DNA of 64,000 nt from assembly GCF_014705605.1 (NCBI RefSeq), contig NZ_JACXIZ010000026.1:1-64000 (forward strand). The letters run 5' to 3'. The stretch's first letter is position 1. Each line of letters opens with the position of its first letter. Shown here one piece after another: positions 1 through 8,992 of this stretch. This DNA is from Paenibacillus sabuli (GTDB taxonomy: Bacteria; Bacillota; Bacilli; Paenibacillales; Paenibacillaceae). The position numbers and the translations under genes are program-made. The notes beneath the pieces were generated by a model. The model had not been told where the DNA came from, ran no database searches, and saw only the letters and a program-made list of their open reading frames with translations.

Positions 1-71
1 TCTATAAATTGTCTTTATTCTATCGCATGTTGGAAGACTTGCCCAGTTCTAATTAAAATGTGATCCTATAA

Positions 72-692
72 TTGTGCTACTGTGTACTAGTGACCTCGCT
101 GCTGGCGTACCCGTTATCCAAGCAAAGAATTATCGGCCGGCGTTTTTTTCTGATGCTCATCGCCTTCACGTTGATTTTCAACGGCGGGCTCATCCCGACC
201 TTCCTGGTCGTGCAGCAAACGGGATTGATCAACACAACCTGGGCCATGGTCATTCCAACGCTCGTGACCACCTTTTATTTCTTCATTATGAAAACGTTTT
301 TCGAGGGCTTGCCCGAGGAGCTGGAAGACGCCGCGAAAATAGACGGCAGCAATTATTTGGGGATCTTGCTGCGCATCGTTTTGCCGTTGTCCATGCCCGT
401 GATGGCGACGATTGGCTTGTTTATTGCGGTCGGTCAGTGGAACTCGTTTTTTGACGCATTGATTTATTTGAACGACCGTGACATGTTCCCGCTGCAAATC
501 CATTTGCGCAACATCGTCATCGCCAACTCGGCCGCCGCCCAGACAGAAGTGCGGGACGGGGAAGAAATGATTATCATGGAGACGGTCAAATACGCCACGA
601 TTATGTTCGCGACGCTGCCGATCCTGTTTACGTATCCCTTTATTCAGAAATATTTTGTGCAAGGCGCGATGATCGGCAGCGTGAAGGGCTGA
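72..692 (+). pseudogene. Carbohydrate ABC permease (LplC/YtcP type), N-terminus missing
   Basis: Inner-membrane permease subunit of a sugar ABC importer. The readable part has the family's EAA-loop region (about residues 80-105, LPEELEDAAKIDGSNYLG) and the typical C-terminal ending MIGSVKG. Intact relatives, such as the copies at 39372 and 51989 in this window, are about 300 residues; this one has 206. Homology starts near LLAYPL, and a TAA lies directly upstream in frame at 69-71, so the first two transmembrane segments are absent. The preceding 70 bases are AT-rich and do not encode the missing part in any frame. It is followed by a solute-binding protein gene, as in complete operons. Probably a non-functional remnant; an upstream frameshift outside the window cannot be excluded. 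Confidence 0.8.
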
Positions 693-730
693 CACCGCAT
701 GAAAATACGGCTGACACCGACCGAAAATAC
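687..730. repeat. 22-bp tandem duplication
   Basis: Two adjacent 22-bp units, each beginning GGCTGACACCG and ending GAAAATAC, differ only in the three central bases. They span the stop of the permease remnant and the leader of the next gene. This looks like a slippage duplication and has no recognisable regulatory motif. Confidence 0.75.
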
Positions 731-762
731 GTTAAAATGAAACGAACGGAGGAGAACACAAT

Positions 763-2346
763 ATGCAAAATGCAACCAAACGATGGGGGAAATCCACGCT
801 GTTGCTTCTGAGCGCCATGCTGATCGCGGCAGGCTGCTCGGGCAACGACAACGCGCCGCAAACGCCTGATGCGCCGCCTGTGTCCGACAACAAAGGCAAT
901 GGCGCAGCGGCGAGCGGAAACGGACAGCAGGAGGCGCCTGCCGGAGGAGGCGGGCTGACCTTGCCGCTGACGGATACGCCGATCACGTACTCGTACCTGA
1001 TCGAAGAACGCGCGGATGCCGCGGTCAAAAACGATTGGTTGAGCGCCACGGAGCTTGCGAAACGTACCGGGGTGAGCGTGAAGTTCGAACCGGTGCCGCA
1101 GGCCGGGTTTTTGGAGAAAAAGCAGATTCTGGTCGCGACCCATTCCGTACCCGACATCGTCAGCGGTCTGACCGCTGCGGAGGGCAGGCAATATGGAACG
1201 GACGGCGTCTTTCTGGATCTGCGTCCGTATATGGAACAAGGCTTGATGCCGAATATTAGCCGGTGGTATGAGGAATATCCGGACATGGCGGTTGTGTCCA
1301 CGACGCCGGACGGCGGCATCTACGCCTTGCCTTTTTTGGGCACTGAAAATTGGTTCAGCTTCGCCTTGATTGGCCGGCAAGACTTGCTGGATGAATACGG
1401 ATTAAGCGTGCCGACCAATACCGACGAATTGTATGACGTAATGAGAGCGCTTAAGGAAAAACATCCGGAAGCCTATCCGTTTACGACACGGACCATTGAA
1501 ATGGATCACAACGCCGGCATCTTTAATATTTTCACGCGCGCGTTCACGGAGGTAGGCTGCGTGATCGGCTACAATCCGTTTTCCGAGCGTTATGAATTTG
1601 CCGCGGAGCATCCGGAATTTACCGATATGCTGCATTATCTCCACAAGCTATACAAGGAAGAACTGCTCGACCAGGAATTTGCCTTGATGAACTCAAATCT
1701 GTGGGAAGAACGCATCTTGACCAACAAATCGTTTTTCACGTATGACGCCAAATCCCGATACGTCATCTTTATGGAGATGGCCAACAATCTGGACGAGGCG
1801 ACGGCCTTTGATATGCAGCCGATTCCGGAGTTGAAAGCGCCGGAGAAACGCGCGTTTACCTTTGCCAGCGATTACGTTCAGGGGAACAAAAACAATGTGG
1901 CGTTGTCGAGCAAAATCAAAAATCCGGAAGTTGCCGTGCAATATCTGGATTACTTGTACAGCGACGAAGGAAGCGAGCTGCTGGAGCTTGGCGTGGAAGG
2001 CGTCACCTATGAAGTGGTGGACGGACAGCCGGTCTATTTGTCCAGTCTGGAGCAGCCGCTGGGAATTACGCTGCGCAGAGATTACGGCTTGCGCTACGAT
2101 GCCGGATTTTTGTCTTTGAGCAAATCCCGTCAACTGGTAGCCGAAGGATATTATGAAAAAAATGCAGCCGTTGAAGATATGTATAAGGATATCGTCGTCA
2201 AGCCGGCCCCTGCGGTGCTGGTTACCGAAGACGAAAGGGAGATTGCTTCTCTAGTGGCTGGACTGCTGCTTTTCCAACTGCTGCCCCTATTCCCGGCGGT
2301 TCATGTTGCCCATGCGGACATGACCTACGACAGCGCTCCTTTATGA
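763..2346 (+). pseudogene. Sugar-ABC solute-binding lipoprotein with foreign C-terminus
   Basis: The N-terminus is a clear lipoprotein signal: LLLSAMLIAAGC, with the lipobox cysteine near residue 25 and a Gly/Ala/Asn-rich linker after it. Residues 60-495 follow the large (500-550 residue) LipO/YtcQ-type binding-protein family. Family members end in a helix that starts EDEREIASLVAD and runs about 60 residues further. Here, after REIASLVA (about base 2255), the sequence changes to GLLLFQLLPLFPAVHVAHA, a textbook secretion signal ending in AHA. A deletion has therefore joined this gene to the 5' part of another secreted-protein gene. The start has GGAGGAG a few bases upstream. Expected to be inactive because the last C-lobe helices are missing. 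Confidence 0.8.
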
Positions 2347-3717
2347 AGAGGGAGCGCTGACGACCCCGGCGAATATCATGGTCGAGGTGGAGGGCATCGG
2401 GGCAGGCGACGTCTATTATGTGGATGAAGTCAGAGCCGTCGAGCAAAATGAAGCACAGTTGGCCGATCTGCAGGCTGCTATCGCTGCGGCTTACGCCTTG
2501 CATAATCAGGCTGTCGAGGGCGACACGCCGGGGGAGTACGCCCCAGGCTCGCAGGCGCCGTTTTTGGCGGGCATTGCGGAGGCGGAGGCGTTGAGTCAAA
2601 GCGCTTCCGATGCGGTAGAGGTGTATGAAGCGCTGTCCGGGTTGATCGCCCACCAGCTCTGGTTTGCGAACCAACAGAAGCCGAGCGTGGACAGAGACAT
2701 GTTGGGCGCGTTGATTGCGGCGGTGGAACAACGGCATGACGAGACGGAGGAAGGCTTGCTGCTCGGTATGGTGCCGTCGGGCGAAAAAGCCGTTTTGCTT
2801 GCTGCGGTTGCCGCTGCGGAAACCGCGTATGCCGATAGTGGAAGTAGTCAGCAGGACGTCGCGCTGGCTTATCAGGCTCTTGATGAGGCGGTCGGATTGT
2901 TTGAGGAACTACGGTACGAACTGGGCGATGACTATCTCGACATGTTGATCGATCACACCGGGACGCTGCTCGCTGCCGCAGAGGAAGGCGGGTTGCCGGG
3001 CCGGTATGCGCCGGGCTCGAAGGCCGTGTTGGAGACGGCTGACGGCGCCATCGCCGATGAATTGGGCGGTGCGCGACAGGACATTTCCACCGTGATGGAG
3101 ATGCTGCAAGATTCGGACGGTTGGCTGAACGGGTCTGTGAACGCAGGGGCGGATTACGCAGAGATGCAAGGCCGCGGCATAAAGTATACGGAGGAGACCT
3201 GGCTCGACGAGACATTCGCTTTTGATTGGACGTATACATACACGAATGCGGGCAACGACTGGCCGGGGTTTGCGATCCGCTCGCAGCTTCCGAACACGAC
3301 GATCGGGAACGGCGAAACCAGCTATGTGTTTTTATTGAAACGGGATGTATGGGAAGTGCAAAAATGGGTGGACGGCGTTCGCGAGATGCTGATCGGCGGG
3401 CTTGCCGGCTTTACGCCGCGCTGGGGCACGCTGGCAAACACGCATATCATAGCGGTGAAAAGCATCGCGTCCGGTTCGGAGCGGAAAATGCAGCGACCGG
3501 CGTCCGCCTGTGGATGGAAGTCGACGGCGAGACCGTGTTCGATGAAGTGGATGACATCGATCCGATCTGGGGCGCCGGGTATTTCACCGTTTATGCAGCA
3601 AGCAACCCGATCCGCCTCGGATACAGCGCGATGACGGAAGCTCAGCTGACCGGTGCCTACCAAGATTGGCGGGACGCGATATCTGCGTTTGAGGCGGGAA
3701 GGGTAGCGGGCCAATAA
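2256..3717 (+). pseudogene. Decayed secreted protein with FIVAR repeats and lectin-like C-terminal domain
   Basis: Remnant of a large exported protein. The signal peptide part lies at 2256-2330, in frame with the upstream binding-protein gene. The reading frame then moves to the one running 2342-3460, and again near 3455-3470 to the frame ending at the TAA at 3715-3717. The middle holds about three FIVAR-like units (GEYAPGSQAPFLAGI near 2530, GRYAPGSKAVLETA near 3000), typical of Paenibacillus polysaccharide lyases and glycosidases. The end (WLDETFAFDW, then RFGAENAATGVRLWMEVDG) resembles a beta-sandwich carbohydrate-binding domain. At least two frameshifts and the loss of any catalytic domain make it a pseudogene. 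The original enzyme class cannot be told. Confidence 0.7.
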
Positions 3718-3827
3718 GCTGTAAGGCGTGATAAGCCTGAAATATCAAATTGACCTCCCGCGCAGAGGGCGAATTATTCCAGAAATGGACGTCTGTCGGC
3801 GCCTAGGGAAGGCCAACTTAAAGAAGA

Positions 3828-3863
3828 AAAGACATTGCCGGGTCGTCTCGACGATGTCTTTCC
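3828..3863 (+). terminator. Weak hairpin after decayed region
   Basis: AAAGACAT and ATGTCTTT form an 8-bp stem around a 15-18 base loop, with only TTT following. It could end transcription from the pseudogene to its left. No long T-run, so support is modest. Confidence 0.35.
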
Positions 3864-3936
3864 TGGTGTCATGTAAAGTACTGTCTGATCAATGAGCCAA
3901 TGGGAAAAGACTGCTGGAAAGGGCCGCTTACGCGGC

Positions 3937-4152
3937 TCACTTGTCTTGCATTTTTTTCAGCAACTCGCTCAGGCGAGCAAAACCTTCGTTCATGCCGCCC
4001 TCCATACCGGACTGCAGCATGCCGTCGCGGTCGGCAACCGAGCGGAAGACGGATTCCATCTTGACAAGCGTTCGGCCGCCGGGAGGTTCGACGAAATGAG
4101 CGGTCTCGAGCGTCACATGGCCGCGTTCCGGCAGACCTAAAAATTGCTTGTC
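3937..4152 (-). pseudogene. SRPBCC/AHSA1-domain protein, C-terminal fragment
   Basis: On the minus strand one frame reads FLGLPERGHVTLETAHFVEP and continues through VKMESVFRSVADRDGML to GMEGGMNEGFARLSELL. This is the C-terminal half of a START-like (activator of Hsp90 ATPase homologue 1) domain, ending in the long amphipathic helix usual for the family. Upstream of FLG the frame meets TGA, and no N-terminal half is found, so only about 68 of the normal 140-150 residues remain. A short hairpin with stem GCCGC lies just past the stop. Inactive fragment. Confidence 0.65.
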
Positions 4153-4344
4153 TCAAGCGGCGATGAATGGGTGGAGATCACCGACTTTGCCGGTACGTAT
4201 ATGACCAAGTCGATCGTACTGGACGAACACTTCGCCCATCGCAATGACATGGCCGTCTTATACGACCCAGATGACCGAACATTCACGTATTTACCAGCGG
4301 TCATGCTGCACCTATTGATGGTTATGATCGCATTCTTGGATTGA
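4144..4344 (+). other. Unassigned short ORF region (66 codons)
   Basis: A TTG-initiated frame of 66 codons reads in a protein-like way in the middle (EWVEITDFAGTYMTKSIVLD) but has no ribosome site. It sits between an SRPBCC fragment and a terminator-like hairpin. I do not recognise it. It may be a fragment of a decayed gene or chance. No function is claimed. Confidence 0.2.
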
Positions 4345-4371
4345 ATCGATCTTTGTAGAGGCTGAGGGGAG

Positions 4372-4411
4372 AAGGAGCCGCGCTTCGATTACACGAAGCA
4401 CGGCTCCTACT
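4372..4411 (-). terminator. Terminator hairpin after the reductase-like gene
   Basis: AGGAGCCGCGCTTCG and CGAAGCACGGCTCCT form a 15-bp stem with one mismatch and a five-base loop. It lies immediately 3' of the minus-strand gene that ends at 4410. The T-run on that strand is poor (TTCT), but the stem is strong. Confidence 0.6.
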
Positions 4412-5321
4412 AGGTATTTCCCAGTGCCATCGTCAGACGCGGTACAGGGATGCCGGCCTTTTTGGCTTCTCTTACAACCTCAAGCACCGCAAAGCCTGCC
4501 TTACTATTGTTATATTCCATGAAAAGTCGCGCCAAGCTGCCCTTTGCAAAAATAACCTTGGTAAAAAGCGGGCCAAGCAGTGCCGGCGGGATCTTCGTCA
4601 GCAGTAGCGTTATCGCGTCCATCTTTGCGCCCCTTGCTTTCAGAACAGGCATCATTTCTCTCATACTGCGCCCCACATTGGCAAATGAGTCCGTGTGATT
4701 CATAAGCGCCGCAAAACTTCCCCGTTGTAACACCTCGGCCTCCATCGCCGCATTCATGGCAAAGTGATTCCATAGCCAGCTTTGCATATCCTTGCTCCAA
4801 TTGATTTTAAAATGGGCGCTTTCGAACAGGGCTTTGACTTTGTGGTTCATCTGTTCCGTACCGGCTCGCGGATTTTCCAGAAAGACCATTTTCAAAAATC
4901 CGCCTCTAAGCGTGTTGTTCGCGATGCCGCCTCCTGCTCCGGGGAAGCCAAAAACCACCTGGTTCATCGACAAGGGGGCAATCGCCGATTTGAGATCCTG
5001 CCAAATGTTATTGAATACGAGGATCGGGGTATTTCCTGCAGCAGTTGACAGGAATTGTGCGGCTGCCGGAAGCTGTTCCGTGTTGACGCTCACAATAATG
5101 AGATCATACTGTGGGAGAATCTCCTCATGCAGGGTGACGTTCCAGCTCTCGGTAATGCGCTTTTTTCCGCTTCGTGCATCCCACATATCCAGCTCTATAT
5201 GGCTTCCGAAGGTTTCTTTTCTTCCCTTCCTAACGTAAAACTCCACGGTATGCCCGGCCTGCTCGAAAGCCCACGCATATTGGGTCGATATTACACCTCT
5301 ACCGAAGAATAAAATTTTCAT
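4410..5321 (-). CDS. Ketopantoate reductase (ApbA/PanE) family protein
   Basis: NAD(P)H-dependent 2-oxoacid reductase fold. The N-terminal Rossmann motif MKILFFGRGVISTQYAWAFE is followed by VEFYVR in the second strand. The central PanE-type region contains LVFNNIWQ and FGFPGAGG, and an all-helical C-terminal domain follows. At 303 residues it is the usual family length. The ATG at 5321 is chosen over the one at 5345 because GGGGAGG lies five bases before it. The paralogue group that travels with TetR regulators is often annotated as ketopantoate reductase without proof of pantothenate synthesis. It is divergent from the TetR gene at 5471 and probably controlled by it. The substrate is unknown. 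Confidence 0.75.
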   Translation of the reverse strand: MKILFFGRGVISTQYAWAFEQAGHTVEFYVRKGRKETFGSHIELDMWDARSGKKRITESWNVTLHEEILPQYDLIIVSVNTEQLPAAAQFLSTAAGNTPILVFNNIWQDLKSAIAPLSMNQVVFGFPGAGGGIANNTLRGGFLKMVFLENPRAGTEQMNHKVKALFESAHFKINWSKDMQSWLWNHFAMNAAMEAEVLQRGSFAALMNHTDSFANVGRSMREMMPVLKARGAKMDAITLLLTKIPPALLGPLFTKVIFAKGSLARLFMEYNNSKAGFAVLEVVREAKKAGIPVPRLTMALGNT

Positions 5322-5353
5322 GTTGGCCTCCCCACAATCGTTCATAATTCTTG

Positions 5354-5385
5354 TTGATAATCAAACAACGTGTTGTATAATTATA
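5354..5385 (+). promoter_or_regulatory. Divergent promoter/operator between reductase and TetR genes
   Basis: On the plus strand TTGATA at 5354-5359 and TATAAT at 5376-5381 are 16 bp apart. On the minus strand another TATAAT lies at 5385-5380. The near-palindrome ACAACGTGTTGT (5365-5376) sits between the two plus-strand hexamers and is a reasonable TetR operator. The assignment to this regulator is inferred from position. Confidence 0.5.
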
Positions 5386-5470
5386 TTGTATGAATTCACG
5401 ATACGGTCATCAACCATCAGATTTTTGAGATCTGTCGGATCATCGATCGAACCGGAAAGGGAGGCCCCCC

Positions 5471-6037
5471 ATGAACAAGCAGCCTGAAATAACGGACAAA
5501 ACCAGACAAACCTTCATAAATGTATTCTGTGATTTATATAGCCAAAAACCAATTGAAAAAATATCGATTCAAGAGATTGCGGGCAAGTCCGGATATAATC
5601 GCAGTACATTTTATCAATACTTTACAGATATCTATGCGTTGTTGGACTACGTGGAAGAGCAAGTTTTGAAATCCATTCACGAGGAAATGGCAAGCCGGGA
5701 GCTTTCTACGCATACGTTTCAGAATGCGCTTCAATGCTTGGAAAATGCAGAAGAAATTTCAGTTTTGAAGGCCCTCTTGGGCGACTATGGGGCTGTTCGT
5801 TTTGTGGAACGCCTGAAAAGAGAAATTCCCTTTGAACGCTTGATTGTGAATCTTCCGATCAATGACAGCTTGGCGCCGTACCTGATTGAGTTTTACATCT
5901 CGACCTTACTCTCGTTGTTTCGCCTTTGGATCAAGAACGGCAAAGATTTATCGTCGGAAGAATTGGTTAAGCTGATCGATAGCCTATTTGCAGACGGGAT
6001 AAAACCGTATCATATTTTGATTAAAGGTAAGGATTAA
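5471..6037 (+). CDS. TetR/AcrR family transcriptional regulator
   Basis: A 188-residue one-domain repressor. The N-terminal helix-turn-helix spans residues 10-55 (ISIQEIAGKSGYNRSTFYQY, the typical TetR recognition helix with TFYQYF). The remainder is a helical ligand-binding domain of the TetR C-terminal type. GGAGG at 5459-5463 precedes the ATG. It is divergent from the ketopantoate-reductase-like gene with 149 bp between starts, which suggests control of that gene and of itself. The ligand is not predictable. The 5.4-7.6 kb stretch is visibly more AT-rich than its surroundings, so this block may have been acquired separately. Confidence 0.85.
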   Translation: MNKQPEITDKTRQTFINVFCDLYSQKPIEKISIQEIAGKSGYNRSTFYQYFTDIYALLDYVEEQVLKSIHEEMASRELSTHTFQNALQCLENAEEISVLKALLGDYGAVRFVERLKREIPFERLIVNLPINDSLAPYLIEFYISTLLSLFRLWIKNGKDLSSEELVKLIDSLFADGIKPYHILIKGKD

Positions 6038-6107
6038 ACGTAGAGGACGAACAAGACGTTTCACTACTCTTGTAAAAGGAATGCATAGCGCATGGGGAGG
6101 TAATAGG

Positions 6108-6908
6108 TTGGTTCCGATTTCTCAAAAAGATATTCCACATGAGATAATTAAGGAGTTAGGTGCGATAAGCAATATCAATTTCCCGCGACAGGGGCATACC
6201 TCTGATGTTGGTATAATAGATTCTGCGAAAGGACTTGCCGTTTTAAAGAGAACTAAGGGGAATCAATATTCAGGATGTCTGAGAAGAGAATCATTCATTT
6301 TGGAGTGTTTGTCTCAAACACCCATCCGAGTTCCTGACGTACTTCAATTCATTCAGCACGAAGATGAAAATGAAGGTATTCAGTCTTGGTTGCTTATGGA
6401 ATACTTACAAGGGGAAACGATACGTCAAATCCTGACTAATGAGAACGATTCAGCCACAAGGTATAATATTCTTTTCGATTTTGGAAAAAGTCTACGAGAA
6501 CTCCATTCAATCCCTTGTCCTGATGAACTAAAAAATGGTGGAAAATGGATCGATATTATGCTCAGTCAGGCTGAGTATAATTTAGGGCACTACAAGGTTG
6601 ATGGTACAGCGGCATTACTTGAAAAATTAATCAGTAAAAAGCCTGCTGTTTTTGAGCAGACGCTGATTCATGGTGATTGTACTATAGATAATTTCTTGGT
6701 CCATGAAGGTAGAATATCAGGAATCATTGATTGGAGCGGCGGAGCTCATGGAGACCCTCGTTATGATGTATCTTTAGCTATAAGACCAAAGCCAAATGTT
6801 TTCCAATCAAGTAAAGACCACCGTGCCTTCTTCGATGGTTATGGAAAAAAGATCATTACCGATGAAGAGTACGAGTATTTTGAAGATGGACTCTATGCAT
6901 TCTTCTGA
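6108..6908 (+). CDS. Aminoglycoside phosphotransferase (APH) family kinase
   Basis: Small-molecule kinase of the APH/choline kinase fold, 266 residues. The catalytic loop reads LIHGDCTIDNFLV (HGD with Asn four residues later), followed by the metal-binding GIIDWSGGAHGDPRYD. The hinge region has LLMEYLQGETI. It ends FEDGLYAFF, the usual end for this subgroup, so it appears complete. The TTG at 6108 is preferred because GGGGAGG lies seven bases upstream; an ATG at 6081 has no ribosome site. GC content is low compared with flanking genes. The actual substrate may not be an antibiotic. Confidence 0.75.
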   Translation: MVPISQKDIPHEIIKELGAISNINFPRQGHTSDVGIIDSAKGLAVLKRTKGNQYSGCLRRESFILECLSQTPIRVPDVLQFIQHEDENEGIQSWLLMEYLQGETIRQILTNENDSATRYNILFDFGKSLRELHSIPCPDELKNGGKWIDIMLSQAEYNLGHYKVDGTAALLEKLISKKPAVFEQTLIHGDCTIDNFLVHEGRISGIIDWSGGAHGDPRYDVSLAIRPKPNVFQSSKDHRAFFDGYGKKIITDEEYEYFEDGLYAFF

Positions 6909-6995
6909 TGTAACCCGTTCCCTTGGCGCTAACCTAGGCGGATTATTTTCTTTTTTGCAAATCTTGATCTTGATTTTAATGGAGTTGAAACATGA

Positions 6996-7577
6996 ATGGC
7001 TGGAAAATTGAATGTGCTGGAAATTAAGAAAAAGCTGAATGACTTCTCAAAGGAGGAGCTTGTTGAACTGGTGGCGGAGTCCGTTCGGATAAGCAAGGAT
7101 ACCCGAGCCTATGTTTTGTTTCGGCTTGAAGGCGAGGCCGGCTTGCTGGAATGGGTGGCCGAGGCCAAGGCTCAGATTGATAAGGAATTCAACCCCACCA
7201 GAGGGTACCCCAAGCTGCGACCTGCAATCGTGAAGAAGACTTTTACGGAGATTAACCGACTTGGTAAGGGCACGACCTGGCCATTGGAGATCATGATTTT
7301 CTTTTGTGAGACAGCCTCCGCATACATTCATGACGAAGGAGATATTTTTGAAAATATGGGGGATTTCTTTACCGATACCTTTGAAAAAATAATTCGATTG
7401 CTGAACAAGGAAAAATCACCCGATCGATTCAATAGCTTTCAAACGCGTCTTGAGACGATTGTCAAAAAACCGAATTGTCATTGCTGGGGAATTCAAGATT
7501 CCTTGATTGGCTCCTATACCGAGCTTAAATGGGTAGATGAGGACGAGTTTGTTAAAAGTTTAAATGTTTCATCATAA
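6996..7577 (+). CDS. DUF6155 family protein
   Basis: A 193-residue soluble protein of unknown function. The pattern fits DUF6155: an N-terminal helix pair with LNDFSKEELVELVAES, then FNPTRGYPKLRP, then a helix set with TWPLEIMIFFCETASAY. GGAG lies 11 bases before the ATG. The next gene shares the motif in its own N-terminus (LSREELVQLLLQATEL), so the two may be functionally linked. No catalytic residues are evident. The family call is from recall of its sequence pattern. Confidence 0.65.
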   Translation: MAGKLNVLEIKKKLNDFSKEELVELVAESVRISKDTRAYVLFRLEGEAGLLEWVAEAKAQIDKEFNPTRGYPKLRPAIVKKTFTEINRLGKGTTWPLEIMIFFCETASAYIHDEGDIFENMGDFFTDTFEKIIRLLNKEKSPDRFNSFQTRLETIVKKPNCHCWGIQDSLIGSYTELKWVDEDEFVKSLNVSS

Positions 7578-7602
7578 AATAAACGATTGGGGAGGAGCCC
7601 AA

Positions 7603-8970
7603 ATGACGCGGAAGCTTGATCTACCCAACATACTGAACGGCTTGTCCAGGGAAGAGCTGGTTCAATTGCTTTTGCAAGCGACGGAGTTGGATGAATCGTT
7701 CAAAAACACGCTTCTGATGAAATATACCCAGGTTGATCCCGCCGGGCATGTCCAGGCGTGCAAGCGGCGAATGAAGGCGATTGTGCGCAAGTATACGGGA
7801 CGCGAGGGATTCATTCCTTACAGGGAGACCTACAGCTTCAGTATGGAATTGCTCGAAATGCTGGACGAAATGAAGGACGCTAAGGATCACGGGCTGGCGC
7901 TGGAAGTGACGATCCTGGTACTGCAAGAAGGGGTCGAGGCCTTTCAGTATGCGGATGATTCCGACGGAAATGTCGGCATGGTGGTGGAGGGCGCGTTGGC
8001 GCGTATCCGCGATCTCGCCAGCGGCAGTGTGAATGACCCAGTCGCCTCTTCGCGGATTTTTGAACGCTTGCTCGCGTTTAGCGAGCGCGACATTTTTGAC
8101 GGCTGGGAGGATTACCGGATCGAATTGCTCGAGATTTGCACCGGGCTGGTGCGAGCGGAGGAGCTGCGGGACCGACTGAAGACAGCGATTAAGCGACATA
8201 TCGCGGCTCATGCGAATGACCCGTATGGGAAGTATACGGCCGAGGCGCTGCTCAAGCTGTTATTTCAGCTGATCCGTGAGTACGGATCGTCTGCGGATGC
8301 GGAGCGTTTCGTGAAGGAGCATCTACACTACAGCTTCTTCAGACAACATGCGATCGAAGCCTGCATCGACAGCGGGGACGCCCGCGGCGCGATCGAATTG
8401 GCGCTTGACGGAGAGCGGCAGGATCAGCAACTGCCCGGTCTGGTCACTCAATGGAAAAAGGCCAGGTACGAGGCTTACCGCAAGCTTGCTCTGAAAAAGG
8501 AACAGCGGCAGCTCGCCTGGGAGCTGTTGCTGGGAGGCGATTATGCGTATTATCAGGAGCTGGTGTCGATAACCGAGGGCGGGAAAGAGGAATTGTACCG
8601 CGAGGTTGTCGCTGGGCTCAAGCAGCGGGATAATTGGCAGGCGCGAGCGGTTTATTTGCAGCTGATCGCCGATAAAAACGATCTGGAAGAGATGATGGCC
8701 TATGTGCGAGCGACGCCCTCTGCCGTAGAAACGTATGCGGCCCGGTTATCCGAGCGCTATCCCGAGGAGATGGCGCGTATGTATGGCGATGCCATCCATC
8801 GCACTGCCGAGTCTGCTTCCGATCGCAAGGGCTATCGCGGTGTGTGCAAGATGATCAGTCGCTATCAAAAGATTTTCGGTCAAGCGAGTCAAGCCGAGAT
8901 CGTCCTTCAACTGCAAGCGGCGTATAGCCGAAAGCCTGCATTTTTGGATGAGCTGTCCAAGGTAGAATAG
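7603..8970 (+). CDS. Helical-repeat protein of unknown function (SWIM-zinc-finger-protein-like C-terminal region)
   Basis: 455 residues, predicted almost entirely alpha-helical and rich in Leu, Glu and Arg, with no signal peptide or membrane segment. Paired helices are spaced like TPR/HEAT-type repeats (AEALLKLLFQLIREYGSS, AIEACIDSGDARGAIELAL). The end, YRGVCKMISRYQKIFG, is typical of the C-terminal region of SWIM-zinc-finger proteins and DUF6880-like proteins, but no zinc-binding Cys/His cluster is present. The ATG at 7603 follows GGGGAGG. The frame overlaps the upstream DUF6155 gene only if an upstream in-frame ATG at 7564 is used. Probably co-transcribed with it. Function unknown. Confidence 0.6.
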   Translation: MTRKLDLPNILNGLSREELVQLLLQATELDESFKNTLLMKYTQVDPAGHVQACKRRMKAIVRKYTGREGFIPYRETYSFSMELLEMLDEMKDAKDHGLALEVTILVLQEGVEAFQYADDSDGNVGMVVEGALARIRDLASGSVNDPVASSRIFERLLAFSERDIFDGWEDYRIELLEICTGLVRAEELRDRLKTAIKRHIAAHANDPYGKYTAEALLKLLFQLIREYGSSADAERFVKEHLHYSFFRQHAIEACIDSGDARGAIELALDGERQDQQLPGLVTQWKKARYEAYRKLALKKEQRQLAWELLLGGDYAYYQELVSITEGGKEELYREVVAGLKQRDNWQARAVYLQLIADKNDLEEMMAYVRATPSAVETYAARLSERYPEEMARMYGDAIHRTAESASDRKGYRGVCKMISRYQKIFGQASQAEIVLQLQAAYSRKPAFLDELSKVE

Positions 8971-8992
8971 GAAAATAGAAAGGAGGTCGGGC

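Noticed and set aside
4144-4344. Short ORF as a real gene
   Set aside because: No ribosome site, no homologue recognised, and it lies among fragments. Kept only as an unassigned region.
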